Origin: Scytonema hofmannii PCC 7110 | Lineage (GTDB): Bacteria; Cyanobacteriota; Cyanobacteriia; Cyanobacteriales; Nostocaceae | Direction: 5' to 3' | Length of the DNA stretch: 64,000 nucleotides | Assembly: GCF_000346485.2 (NCBI RefSeq) | Contig: NZ_KQ976354.1 | Coordinates: forward strand, 5,874,824 to 5,938,823 | Part shown: positions 8,603 through 15,781 of the stretch, piece by piece | How the letters are laid out: every line of letters starts with the position of its first letter | Position numbering within the stretch: the stretch's first letter is position 1 | Notes under the pieces: generated by a model | The model's database searches: none | What the model saw: only the letters and a program-made list of their open reading frames with translations | What the model was told of the DNA's origin: nothing | Translations under genes and position numbers: made by a program

Positions 8603-8752
8603 AAATATTTTGTCCACCCTTTGCTTAAATCTATTCTGATAAGCGAGCGATTACGGCTATACTGCCGTATCGGGAAATGCGTCTCACGCTTGACACAAGG
8701 ACTCAGAAAAATAAATATGCTAATTATATATATCCTCATAAAGAATTGGCAT

Positions 8753-8900
8753 AAGTGAATAAAACTTAAAAAGTAAATCTACTAGAAAGTAGAAGGGTTC
8801 ATATACTTCAAGGAAACATCAGAGTTTATATTCCTAAAAAGTGAAATGCCTCCAACTAGACACGCTCTCAATCCAGTTTAGGATTTCTTCAGTTTGAAGG
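8753..8900. repeat. About 148-bp direct repeat, copy 1
   Basis: GTGAATAAAACTTAAAAAG... through CTCTCAATCC...CAGTTT.AAGG recurs at 14501-14647 in the same orientation with scattered substitutions. The right end overlaps the last codons of the FHA remnant. The two copies bracket about 5.6 kb. Confidence 0.85.
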
Positions 8901-9135
8901 GGAAAGTAACGGCGATCGCTTGAGTGCAAAATCTGGCATCCTGTAATCGTACTCCATTAATGTAAGTACCATTGGAGTCGTTTGAATCGCAGACTTGCCA
9001 CTGGGTTTGCAAACCAATTTCGATAGGTTTGATATTTGCATGATGCCAGGAAACTTGAGTTTCATTTGCTTTACTTAACCTGACTTTCAGTAGAACACTA
9101 CAAAAATTCCCCCAGTCATTGTAATAGGAGTCTTT
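8878..9135 (-). pseudogene. FHA-domain protein, C-terminal remnant
   Basis: The leftward frame, stop at 8878, reads VRLSKANETQVSWHHANI, then WQVCDSNDSNGTYINGVRLQ and ends AVTFPFKLKKS. This is the end of a forkhead-associated (phosphothreonine-binding) domain: the SxxH-type loop and the NGTYING loop are visible. There is no start codon between an upstream TAA near 9140 and the domain, and the first FHA strands are missing. It is a 5'-truncated remnant. Confidence 0.75.
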
Positions 9136-9137
9136 TT

Positions 9138-9332
9138 ATGTCTAAGATTCAGCATAAGCATTCTCGAAACATTTGGCGACCACTTAATCGGAAATCACAA
9201 ATACTAGTAACGATCGCAGCACTGGCGGTTGCTGTATTTCAGATTTACTTTTGGCATAGTCGCTTAACCCATCAACAACCACCTTCTCACAACAAAACTT
9301 CCTCTCATTTATCTAACGAGCGGGGTAAGTAA
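9138..9332 (+). CDS. Small single-pass membrane protein
   Basis: 64 residues with a basic N-terminus (KIQHKHSRNIWRPLNRKS), one hydrophobic segment (ILVTIAALAVAVFQIYFW) and a polar tail. TAGGAG lies 8 nt before the ATG. It precedes the S2P-type protease by 85 bp on the same strand, so it might be a partner or substrate; that is a guess. Confidence 0.55.
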   Translation: MSKIQHKHSRNIWRPLNRKSQILVTIAALAVAVFQIYFWHSRLTHQQPPSHNKTSSHLSNERGK

Positions 9333-9417
9333 ACTATATCCGTCTAATCTTGTTCTGAATAACTAGAAGTAAATAATGGCGTTGAATTACATATAATTTT
9401 GCTCTGAGCTAAAACCT

Positions 9418-10035
9418 ATGCTTGTTCAAATGTTGACGACTGGAAAGTCAATTGAGTACCTTCGGATTGTTGCGATCGTCATCATCTCCGTTACGCTGCA
9501 TGAACTTGCTCATGGCTTGGCTGCTTTAAGCCAGGGAGATGATACTCCACGAAAAACTGGTCATCTAACTCTCAATCCCTTAGTTCATATGGGCTGGGAA
9601 TCGATTATTTTCCTTTGTGTTGCTGGAATAGCTTGGGGACAAATGCCTGTTAACTCATCTAAATTTCGCTCAGCAAAGCTCGGCAACATTTTGGTATCAG
9701 CAGCAGGACCAATGATGAATTTGGCATTAGGTATTTTGTGTATTACGCTAATTAACTTGTTTTTTGTTGCTGATGCTACAGGAATTTTTAGTGTTCAATT
9801 CCTCTATTTGGCAGCCCAAATAAATCTCATGTTGTTTTTGTTTAATCTCCTACCGATTCCACCCCTTGATGGTTTTCATATCTTTAAGGAATTTTTTCCC
9901 TTTCTCAAGCCATTGGATGATGGTCACTCTGGACTATTTGGTTTGATGATTCTCCTGCTAATTCCTGATTTTAATACAGGATTAGCTGCGATCGCTGCTC
10001 TGATGATTGAGACAACGACTGGAGTAAAACTATAA
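9418..10035 (+). CDS. Site-2 protease family (M50) membrane metalloprotease
   Basis: The 205-residue membrane protein has the zinc-binding HELAH at residues 28-32 within the first helix, and NLLPIPPLDGFHI near residue 145, the NPxDG-like motif supplying the third zinc ligand. Four to five hydrophobic helices are visible. No PDZ domain is present, so this is a minimal S2P of the kind that cleaves membrane-anchored regulators or membrane peptides. The stop is 3 bp before the next gene, indicating co-transcription with a GRDP-like protein. Confidence 0.85.
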   Translation: MLVQMLTTGKSIEYLRIVAIVIISVTLHELAHGLAALSQGDDTPRKTGHLTLNPLVHMGWESIIFLCVAGIAWGQMPVNSSKFRSAKLGNILVSAAGPMMNLALGILCITLINLFFVADATGIFSVQFLYLAAQINLMLFLFNLLPIPPLDGFHIFKEFFPFLKPLDDGHSGLFGLMILLLIPDFNTGLAAIAALMIETTTGVKL

Positions 10036-10038
10036 ATT

Positions 10039-10527
10039 ATGAGTTTCAATTTGACAGCTGCTACTTCGGTTAAAAACAAGACTTTCCAAGAAAATCTAGA
10101 ATCTTTAGACTTGGAACCAATCGCCCAAAGATTGATGTATCCTGAAAACGGTCGAGGATGGAGTCGCGAACAAATAGAATCGGCGATCGCTCGTTACAAA
10201 ATGTTTCTGCATTTAATCTACCTCTATCCCAATAGCGCACTTGTCCCAACCTACGAAATCGATATTGTTTGGCATCACCACATTTTGGACACTCGCAAAT
10301 ATGCTTGTGATTGTGAGCGGTTATTTGGTTACTTTGTGCATCACAATCCCAACTTAAATTCTAGGAGTGAAACAAACCAATTATCCTTAGAAAAGGCATT
10401 TTATGACACCAAAACATTGTTTGCAGAACATTTTGGCGTACTCTTAATTAAGGAAATCCAAACATCTCAAAGTATTATCCTATGTAAGGATAGACTACAG
10501 CAAGCAAGTGCTTGTGCAGACCTGTAA
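10039..10527 (+). CDS. Glycine-rich-domain-containing-protein-like (GRDP-like) protein
   Basis: The 162-residue soluble protein has VPTYEIDIVWHHHILDTRKY, then CDCERLFGYFVHHNP, the conserved core of the bacterial relatives of plant GRDP proteins (DxxWHxHxLDT...Y). The spaced His/Cys residues suggest a metal site. The biochemical role is unknown. It follows the S2P gene by 3 bp, so the two are likely co-expressed. Confidence 0.7.
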   Translation: MSFNLTAATSVKNKTFQENLESLDLEPIAQRLMYPENGRGWSREQIESAIARYKMFLHLIYLYPNSALVPTYEIDIVWHHHILDTRKYACDCERLFGYFVHHNPNLNSRSETNQLSLEKAFYDTKTLFAEHFGVLLIKEIQTSQSIILCKDRLQQASACADL

Positions 10528-10726
10528 CCAACCATGCTTAAGAACTAATAGTTCCTTGACGGTGCAAACTTCTGGATTTACCCGTGCAATAAACCCAAAA
10601 TTCACGCATCAAACAAGTAAACTATACCATATCCGGTAGCATAACCATGCGGAAAAGTCTCTTAATTTCTTAGCGCCTTAGCGCCTTTGCGTGAGCTTTA
10701 TTCAGGGTATGTAAGCGGACATGATA
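10528..10726. other. Intergenic gap with a dispersed repeat
   Basis: The gap contains a TTAGCGCCTTAGCGCCTTTGCGTG element around 10670-10693, a common cyanobacterial intergenic repeat. Nothing else recognisable. Confidence 0.5.
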
Positions 10727-10836
10727 TCACTCACCCCTCGTATTCTGGATGAAAGTTCTCATTTCCCTTGCTTCCGGTATCATTTTTAAACTCTCAAAAC
10801 GAAGAGCTGCTTCTTGCGCCCAGTATCGAGCTTGTT

Positions 10837-12636
10837 TCAAATTTCCTTGTCGCTGTGATAAGTAAGCAAAAGTACGCTGGCTTCTTCCAGATATTCAGGC
10901 TGTCTTGTGAGGGTAAGTGTCCAACCTTTATCATACAAAACCTCTACCAGTGTTGAGCGATCGCCCCGTTCTTGAGCAGCTCCTAGCAACCAATCCGTCC
11001 ACACCAAGCGTTCATCCCAATACCCACGCACGTGAGTGTATCCTTTGATTTGTCTCCAAAAACTGAGGAGGTCGTCATATTTTCTCTTTTCCCTGCACCA
11101 TTTCATCACATCCAGAAGATTCTCCCATTCCAGATCTAGGAAGCTGTATTCGGAATACCATTTTTTTTCATCGATACTACCGTATTCCTGCGAGAATTTT
11201 AAATACCACTTCACCCACTGCGATCGCACTAACTGTTCAAATTCAGGATGCGCTGTGAGTTCGGCTGCTGCATACTCGCGAGTCAGAGGGTGTAAGCTAT
11301 AACGTGCATCCTGCTGGCGGACTAGCGAAAGTTGTTGGAGTTGAGCTAATCCATCACCCGTATTCATCGAATCTTCCATAGCAATTGCGCTAATGGTTTC
11401 TCTCTCAACGGCTCTAGCAAAAAGCGATAGTGTCATGAGTATTCGGTGGGGCGGTTGTCCTCGCAAACGCTCCACAGAAGTCTTGAAACAGAAGCGAGCC
11501 ACATCACCTGTCGCGCTTTTTAATTTTGTCAGTACAGCATCCAGCGGATACCCTGCTGCTAGCTGACCAACAGTATAAACTATTGCTGCTGGGATACCGT
11601 GGGTGTTTTGGTAAAGGACTCGATCTGCTGGAGGGTGTAGCTCTACCCCTTTTTCTTTTGCTTGATGATGGATTAAGCTCAGCCCATCTTCTTCGGGTAG
11701 AGATTCCAACCGAATTGGGACAAACAGAGCTTGTTCCCGAGTCGTCAGGATAACTTTAACTGTACGGGGTAAGTCGTACACAAAACTTAATAATTCCTGT
11801 TTATCTTCGATAGTTTCCAAATTATCCACAATCAGCAAAGTTCGCTGCTGCTTCAAGCTATCTCGAATCAAGTCAAGCTGATCGTCCGGCGATCTGTAGC
11901 TAATTTCAGGACGTTCTAGGGTATGAGCGATCGTTCGGTAAATATCTCGTAGATTGCGTTCGCGTTTGAGGCGAGGTAAAATCTGCAAAGCTTTCAGATA
12001 CTGCTGCTTAGCTGATGTAAAAATAATTGCCTCAAAGGTCGGTACGGTCATTCCTTCAAAGGTTAGCACGACTGAACCAGGTATACTAGCTTGGAGGCAA
12101 AGATGAGCAGTTTCCAAGACGAGTGTTGTCTTTCCGACACCCCCAACACCATCAACACTAATCAAATGAGCCGGATGCTCGAAGGAAAGCAGCTCTAACA
12201 AGCGAGCTAATTCTTGACGGCGACCAATAAAACGAGTACATTCTCGCTTGGGTAAGTTTTCGTAGATGGGCGGTGAAGCGGTTCCACTTTGCGTAAGAGC
12301 GATTGCAATTTCTGGAGGAACTACAGTCATAACATACGGTTCTTGAGGAGTTTCTGTAAAAGCAGTTGATTCTACAGACGGTTGTGTTACACCTTGTAAT
12401 TGCTCAGTGAGAAAAATTCGGAGTCGGTTCTCCTTACCCCGACTGCTACCACTGACTTTAAACTTGTTGTACACCTGTCCCATTCGTTTCAAGCAGGCTC
12501 CCTCAGAAGTGTTTAACTTCTTAGCAATGTCGTGATAATTCAGTTCCTCCCCATAGCGAAGCAGAAAAACTTCCTCCTGCTCTTTGGATAGTTCATAGTT
12601 ACGAGCCATTTGCGCCAGAAAGTCGCGTGGGAACAT
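10837..12636 (-). CDS. HTH-NB-ARC STAND ATPase (vMAP N-terminal HTH type), damaged 3' end
   Basis: Residues 1-76 (YELSKEQEEVFLLRYGEELN, YHDIAKKLNTSEGACLKRM) form a sigma-like helix-turn-helix of the type placed at the N-terminus of 'vWA-MoxR associated protein' conflict regulators. An NB-ARC ATPase follows, with FIGRRQELARL, Walker A GVGGVGKTT at 163-171, Walker B LLIVDNLE at about 267-274 and a winged-helix region. The frame ends abruptly at LLLTYHSDKEI. In another frame the missing TPR-like tail continues (AYLSQRQGNLKQARYWAQEA...) to a stop at 10727, so the gene has a frameshift plus a small deletion near 10880. It may act as a truncated sensor or be decaying. No partner effector adjoins it. 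Confidence 0.85.
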   Translation of the reverse strand: MFPRDFLAQMARNYELSKEQEEVFLLRYGEELNYHDIAKKLNTSEGACLKRMGQVYNKFKVSGSSRGKENRLRIFLTEQLQGVTQPSVESTAFTETPQEPYVMTVVPPEIAIALTQSGTASPPIYENLPKRECTRFIGRRQELARLLELLSFEHPAHLISVDGVGGVGKTTLVLETAHLCLQASIPGSVVLTFEGMTVPTFEAIIFTSAKQQYLKALQILPRLKRERNLRDIYRTIAHTLERPEISYRSPDDQLDLIRDSLKQQRTLLIVDNLETIEDKQELLSFVYDLPRTVKVILTTREQALFVPIRLESLPEEDGLSLIHHQAKEKGVELHPPADRVLYQNTHGIPAAIVYTVGQLAAGYPLDAVLTKLKSATGDVARFCFKTSVERLRGQPPHRILMTLSLFARAVERETISAIAMEDSMNTGDGLAQLQQLSLVRQQDARYSLHPLTREYAAAELTAHPEFEQLVRSQWVKWYLKFSQEYGSIDEKKWYSEYSFLDLEWENLLDVMKWCREKRKYDDLLSFWRQIKGYTHVRGYWDERLVWTDWLLGAAQERGDRSTLVEVLYDKGWTLTLTRQPEYLEEASVLLLTYHSDKEI

Positions 12637-12875
12637 CCGCCCTTCCTCTTATCATCGGTATACTCAGTTTACTTGGTCAATCGGAGTTTTGCGGAGTTAT
12701 ACAGATTGTCATTATAAATTATTATGATTCAGGTGCTTGCTACAAGAGAGTTTTTAGTGCAGCCTCTTAAATTAAATGTTTCAGAGGTCAAAAGCATAAA
12801 TTCAGAGGTTTTCTACACTCAGAAGAAAATTTCCAGTAACGGCAACGGTGACCAGTCCATATTTTGGAGGACATA

Positions 12876-12983
12876 ATGAAAAGATTCTTGTCAATCGTAC
12901 TAGGTTTCGTCACGTTTATTGCATGTACATTGAGGCGAATAGAATTCGCGGCTACACAAACAAAGTCCGCCTACGCGGACTAA
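12876..12983 (+). pseudogene. Signal-peptide ORF cut off by a repeat
   Basis: GGAGG, then ATG 12876 opens a classical signal peptide (KRFLSIVLGFVTFIACT). After about 20 residues the frame runs into the core of the palindromic element also found at 17362 and 22123 (GAATAGAATTCGCGGCTACA...) and stops at 12981. It looks like a secreted-protein gene whose body was lost or displaced by the repeat. Confidence 0.5.
12937..12982. repeat. Partial copy of the 163-bp palindromic element
   Basis: GAATAGAATTC.CGGCTACACAAACAAAGTCCGCCTACGCGGACTA matches the central part of the full elements at 17362-17524 and 22123-22285 but has neither terminal GGGAGCATCCC repeat. Confidence 0.7.
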
Positions 12984-13025
12984 CGTGAAAACAGGATTTC
13001 AAATTTTCTTTGACGAAATTAACGC

Positions 13026-13312
13026 TCGTAAGAAGGAAGAGGGAAGACCGAAGTTGTATCCCCATCAATAAATTGAGGGGATTTGAAATGGCAAGAACAA
13101 AATCTTACTTTTCCATCAATAAATTGAGGGGCTTCTACCTTAGGAAGGAAGAAGAGAGAAAGAGCAGACGGAAAATTCTTTCCAACTTCGGCCTTTCTTC
13201 TTCCTCCTTCCTTATTTTCGGTGATGAAAGAGGGCGAGCGCCTAAAGCATCTATAAACTCATCAGCGTCCATCAGCTACAGGGTGCGGTTAATTACTTTT
13301 AGTTCAATCTAA
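13026..13312. repeat. Repeat-rich non-coding stretch with hairpins
   Basis: CCATCAATAAATTGAGGGG occurs at 13062-13080 and 13113-13131; the first copy sits in a hairpin-capable ATCCCC...GGGGAT context. A second imperfect palindrome (GGAAGGAAGAAG...CTTCTTCCTCCTTCC) spans about 13141-13212. A 100-codon frame runs through it, but its composition (tandem repeats, Lys/Arg/Ser) argues against a real gene. Confidence 0.5.
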
Positions 13313-13353
13313 AGTCTGCTAATAAGTTTGTAGCATTTCATGACACCAAATCT

Positions 13354-13443
13354 ATGAATATCAAACTTTTCGTGTCGTTAGCACTTGGTAGTGCGATCGC
13401 GTTTGCTGGAGGAAATTATCGAGTAATTTGTAGCAACCTATAA
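13354..13443 (+). pseudogene. Short exported-peptide ORF (29 aa)
   Basis: MNIKLFVSLALGSAIAFAGG is a plausible signal peptide, but the frame ends after nine more residues. It is probably the 5' remnant of a secreted-protein gene, like 12876-12983. Confidence 0.35.
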
Positions 13444-13478
13444 TGATAATTGTTAAGGATATTGTGCTGGAGGCGGAC

Positions 13479-13760
13479 ATGGAAACGATGAAGTTACGAG
13501 CGCATATTGGGGAAGATGGTATATTGCAAATCCAAACGCCCACTGATTTAAAAGATACTTTTGTTGAAGTGGTGGTGGTTGTGCAACCGTTACCTGATGC
13601 AGAAGTTGCAGTATCAAAAGAACCCCAAGCACGTTATAACGCTTGGGGAAAGCCCACAACTAAAGAATCAATAAGTAATGCTATTACTTCTATGCAACAA
13701 CTGCAACGAGAAGTTGCGTTGGATAAAACGTTAATCCACTCAATGATAGAAGAGGGGTGA
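13479..13760 (+). CDS. Antitoxin-like protein of a PIN-toxin pair
   Basis: 93 residues from ATG 13479, chosen because GGAGG lies 5 nt upstream (the frame is open from 13443). MKLRAHIGEDGILQIQTP, then FVEVVVVVQPL is typical of small cyanobacterial antitoxins upstream of PIN-domain toxins. The following frame starts 8 bp later and encodes only the first residues of such a toxin, so this antitoxin is orphaned. Confidence 0.65.
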   Translation: METMKLRAHIGEDGILQIQTPTDLKDTFVEVVVVVQPLPDAEVAVSKEPQARYNAWGKPTTKESISNAITSMQQLQREVALDKTLIHSMIEEG

Positions 13761-13768
13761 AGATTTTA

Positions 13769-13843
13769 ATGCAATTTGTTTTGGATTATTCTGTAGCAAA
13801 GCGCTCGCGCAGTAATATACGGTCAATAGGAGCGCCTGCTTGA
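13769..13843 (+). pseudogene. Truncated PIN-domain toxin (first about 10 residues)
   Basis: MQFVLDYSVA matches the start of VapC-like PIN toxins, including the first catalytic Asp. The sequence then runs into an antisense Phd remnant and stops after 24 residues. Position and start match an operon with the upstream antitoxin. Confidence 0.6.
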
Positions 13844-13930
13844 GAAATTATCACTTCTTCTGTTGGACAACACTCGACAGAGCAATTGGGCAAGGTTAGC
13901 CTGTAATTCAAGAACTTCTGCATTACACAT
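13795..13930 (-). pseudogene. Phd/YefM-type antitoxin, frameshifted remnant
   Basis: From ATG 13930 leftwards: MCNAEVLELQANLAQLLCRV, then, after a one-base shift near 13865, TEEVIISQAGAPIDRILL. Together they give the Phd/YefM pattern (LxxLLxxVxxGEEVIIxxxGxPIAR). It has lost its frame and has no toxin beside it. Confidence 0.65.
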
Positions 13931-13983
13931 TCACAGTCGTTCTATATTGTATAATCATTGTAGTAATTAAACGAGGTGTAAAA

Positions 13984-14211
13984 ATGAAAACAAAACGTGA
14001 TAGAGAAGAGATAATTAAGGATATCAACGTACTGTTGCATAGCGCTTACGACAGTACTTTAGATGAAATTCTCGCATTATTAAAGAAAATTGATGATGAA
14101 GAGGATGAAGAAGACATTAGAGACGCTCGTGCTGAATTAGAAGACCTCAAAATGAATGGTGGTATACCGTGGGCAGAAATTAAAAGAGATCTGAAAAAGG
14201 ACGTGGCGTGA
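13984..14211 (+). CDS. RelB-like antitoxin
   Basis: 75 residues, highly charged (DDEEDEEDIRDARAELEDLK, then GGIPWAEIKRDL). The ending 'G-x-x-x-W-x-E-I-K-R-D-L' is common in RelE antitoxins. GAGGTG lies upstream of the ATG. Its stop overlaps the toxin start by a GTGA junction. The toxin behind it is frameshifted, so only the antitoxin is readable. Confidence 0.75.
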   Translation: MKTKRDREEIIKDINVLLHSAYDSTLDEILALLKKIDDEEDEEDIRDARAELEDLKMNGGIPWAEIKRDLKKDVA

Positions 14212-14472
14212 ATTATCAAGTTATATTTTCAAAAGGTGCATTAAAACAGTTCAAAAAACTCTCTCTCATTAGACCTTCAAGAACGCATACAAACCCATAT
14301 TGATGAATTAGCAATAGAACCTCGCCCAAACGGGGTTAAAAAGTTAGAGAATGATTTGTATCGTATTCGAGTAGGAGATTATCGAGTTATTTATCAGATA
14401 CAAGACAATATTTTATTAGTAAATATTGTCAAAGTTAGTCATCGTAGTAAAGCGTATCGTGATGAAAGTTGA
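14208..14472 (+). pseudogene. RelE/ParE-type toxin with a frameshift in a CT-repeat tract
   Basis: Starts GTG 14208: NYQVIFSKGALKQFKKLS, then the frame breaks in CTCTCTCT (about 14260-14267). In the next frame the toxin continues LDLQERIQTHIDELAIEPRP, then LYRIRVGDYRVIYQI and KVSHRSKAYRDES, the conserved RelE C-terminus, to TGA 14472. One extra CT unit would restore a full toxin. As written the product stops at 14306. Confidence 0.85.
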
Positions 14473-14500
14473 TTATGCTGCATTAGGCGGTAGGGAAAGT

Positions 14501-14647
14501 AAGTGAATAAAACTTAAAAAGCAAATCTACTAGAAAGTAGAAGGGTTCATATACTTCAAGGAAATATCAGATCTGACATTTCCGAAAAGTGAGATGCACT
14601 CAACCAGATATGCTCTCAATCCCGTTGAGGAGTTTTTCAGTTTCAAG
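14501..14647. repeat. About 147-bp direct repeat, copy 2
   Basis: Same sequence and orientation as 8753-8900. Here it lies between the broken RelE gene and a haemagglutinin fragment. Confidence 0.85.
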
Positions 14648-14651
14648 GTTA

Positions 14652-14930
14652 CAAGGTGGAATTGAACTGCTGAATGGAGCTTTAATTGCAGCAGACAGCG
14701 GTGGGTCTGGAAATGCTGGAGATTTAGAAATTAATGCATCTGAAATAAATATAAGCAATTACTCGCGGATTGGGTCAGCAACTTATACTCAGGGAAAAGG
14801 TGGTAATATTACTTTAAATGTAGCAAATTCAATTATATTCCGTAACAATAGTGAAATTACTTCTGAAGCTTTTAATACTGCTGATGGTGGCAATATCACC
14901 ATAGAAGCAGGTGAACTCATTTCGTTAGTA
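14652..14930 (+). pseudogene. Fragment of a TPS haemagglutinin-repeat protein
   Basis: Residues LLNGALIAADSGGSGNAGDL, then GKGGNITLNVANSIIFRN and ADGGNITIEAG show the beta-helix repeat pattern (GxGGNIxI) of filamentous-haemagglutinin-like exoproteins such as the gene at 52064-55324. Only about 90 residues remain, with no secretion domain. The frame runs on to 15020 through unrelated sequence. Confidence 0.7.
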
Positions 14931-15072
14931 TACACTGACTGGCAAGGAATTACTTCTAGGACTTACGCACGCTCTACGAATTCTTGGCGTCTTGGCGGTT
15001 CGATAAATCAAGGTTTCTAGCAATTTTTGCGTAAGTCCTGACTTCTTGTCACCGTCACCTAATGAAGTGCGA

Positions 15073-15137
15073 TTGAAGTGGATGTGTCAGGAGGGTTATC
15101 GGGAATTGTCGTTTTGGGGCTGCCAGATCCCGTCATT
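15073..15137 (+). repeat. Duplicated 65-bp piece of comM
   Basis: TTGAAGTGGATGTGTCAGGA... to AGATCCCG.CATT matches 15840-15904 inside comM with three differences. It lies about 0.7 kb upstream of the real gene with unrelated sequence on both sides. Confidence 0.9.
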
Positions 15138-15178
15138 TTGGTAAACTAGTAAGCAGAAGTCGATAATATTTTGCGTGC

Positions 15179-15571
15179 ATGAATAACCCAGTAGAACTCC
15201 CAAGCGGTAAAATTTTGAATATAGTTCGTTTTGTTGCACTAATTCCAACTAATACCAATAACCAGGGTTATGACCTCATTTTAGAGGGGTATTCTAGCCC
15301 CATTTATTTAGAACCATCAGATGCTAGTGCTTTGAAGCAAATTTTGCAATTAGATATCGACAGAAAAATTACTGACACATATTCATCTTGGGATAAAGAC
15401 GAGCAGTTACGGAAAAATCAAAAAGCGATCGCTCTTTTAGCTAAACGTATAGAACGCCATCAAAATATGTCTGAAGAAGAATCCAAGGAGCGAGAAGAAT
15501 TATTTGAGGAATTCAAGCAAAGAATTGATGCTTTAAGGCTTCCCGGTCAGAAGTTATATTCACAATCATGA
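15179..15571 (+). CDS. Antitoxin-like protein upstream of a truncated PIN toxin
   Basis: 130 residues: ELPSGKILNIVRFVALIP, YDLILEGYSSPIYLEPSDAS, then a charged helical tail (ERHQNMSEEESKEREELFEE). Small proteins of this kind precede PIN toxins in cyanobacteria. The stop overlaps the next start (ATGA at 15568-15571), supporting operon structure. Function as antitoxin is inferred from context. Confidence 0.6.
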   Translation: MNNPVELPSGKILNIVRFVALIPTNTNNQGYDLILEGYSSPIYLEPSDASALKQILQLDIDRKITDTYSSWDKDEQLRKNQKAIALLAKRIERHQNMSEEESKEREELFEEFKQRIDALRLPGQKLYSQS

Positions 15572-15657
15572 TAGTTTTTATAGACTCTGGGGTATTAGGA
15601 ATCCTTGCCAAACACCTAAGTCGTTTTGCCTCTGCCAAAGCATGGAGAGAGGTTTGA
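15568..15657 (+). pseudogene. PIN-domain toxin truncated after 13 residues
   Basis: MIVFIDSGVLGIL is the start of a PIN toxin with the catalytic Asp6. The following residues (AKHLSRFASAKAWREV) do not fit the family, and the frame stops at 15657. Confidence 0.65.
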
Positions 15658-15694
15658 CCCGGATACAGTTTGAGTTCACTCTTGGAGAACGATC

Positions 15695-15722
15695 GCCTCT
15701 GTAGTTTCACTCATGCCAATTT
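15695..15722 (-). repeat. Scrap of the HIT-gene 5' end
   Basis: The minus strand encodes MSETTE behind the same upstream bases as the HIT gene (compare 719-747); 24 of 28 bases agree by eye. It is attached to unrelated sequence. Short, so moderate certainty. Confidence 0.55.
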
Positions 15723-15781
15723 ACCTGTTTATCTGTTACAGATTCTATAGGTTTAATATTCTTAAATAAACATTTGGATTC

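Noticed and set aside
13062-13131. Two CCATCAATAAATTGAGGGG units suggested a small CRISPR array.
   Set aside because: Only two units, 51 bp apart start to start, with hairpin-capable flanks and no cas genes; better explained as a dispersed hairpin repeat.
13010-13312. 100-codon plus-strand frame.
   Set aside because: It translates a repeat-rich, palindromic region; composition and repeated INKLRGF are products of DNA repeats.
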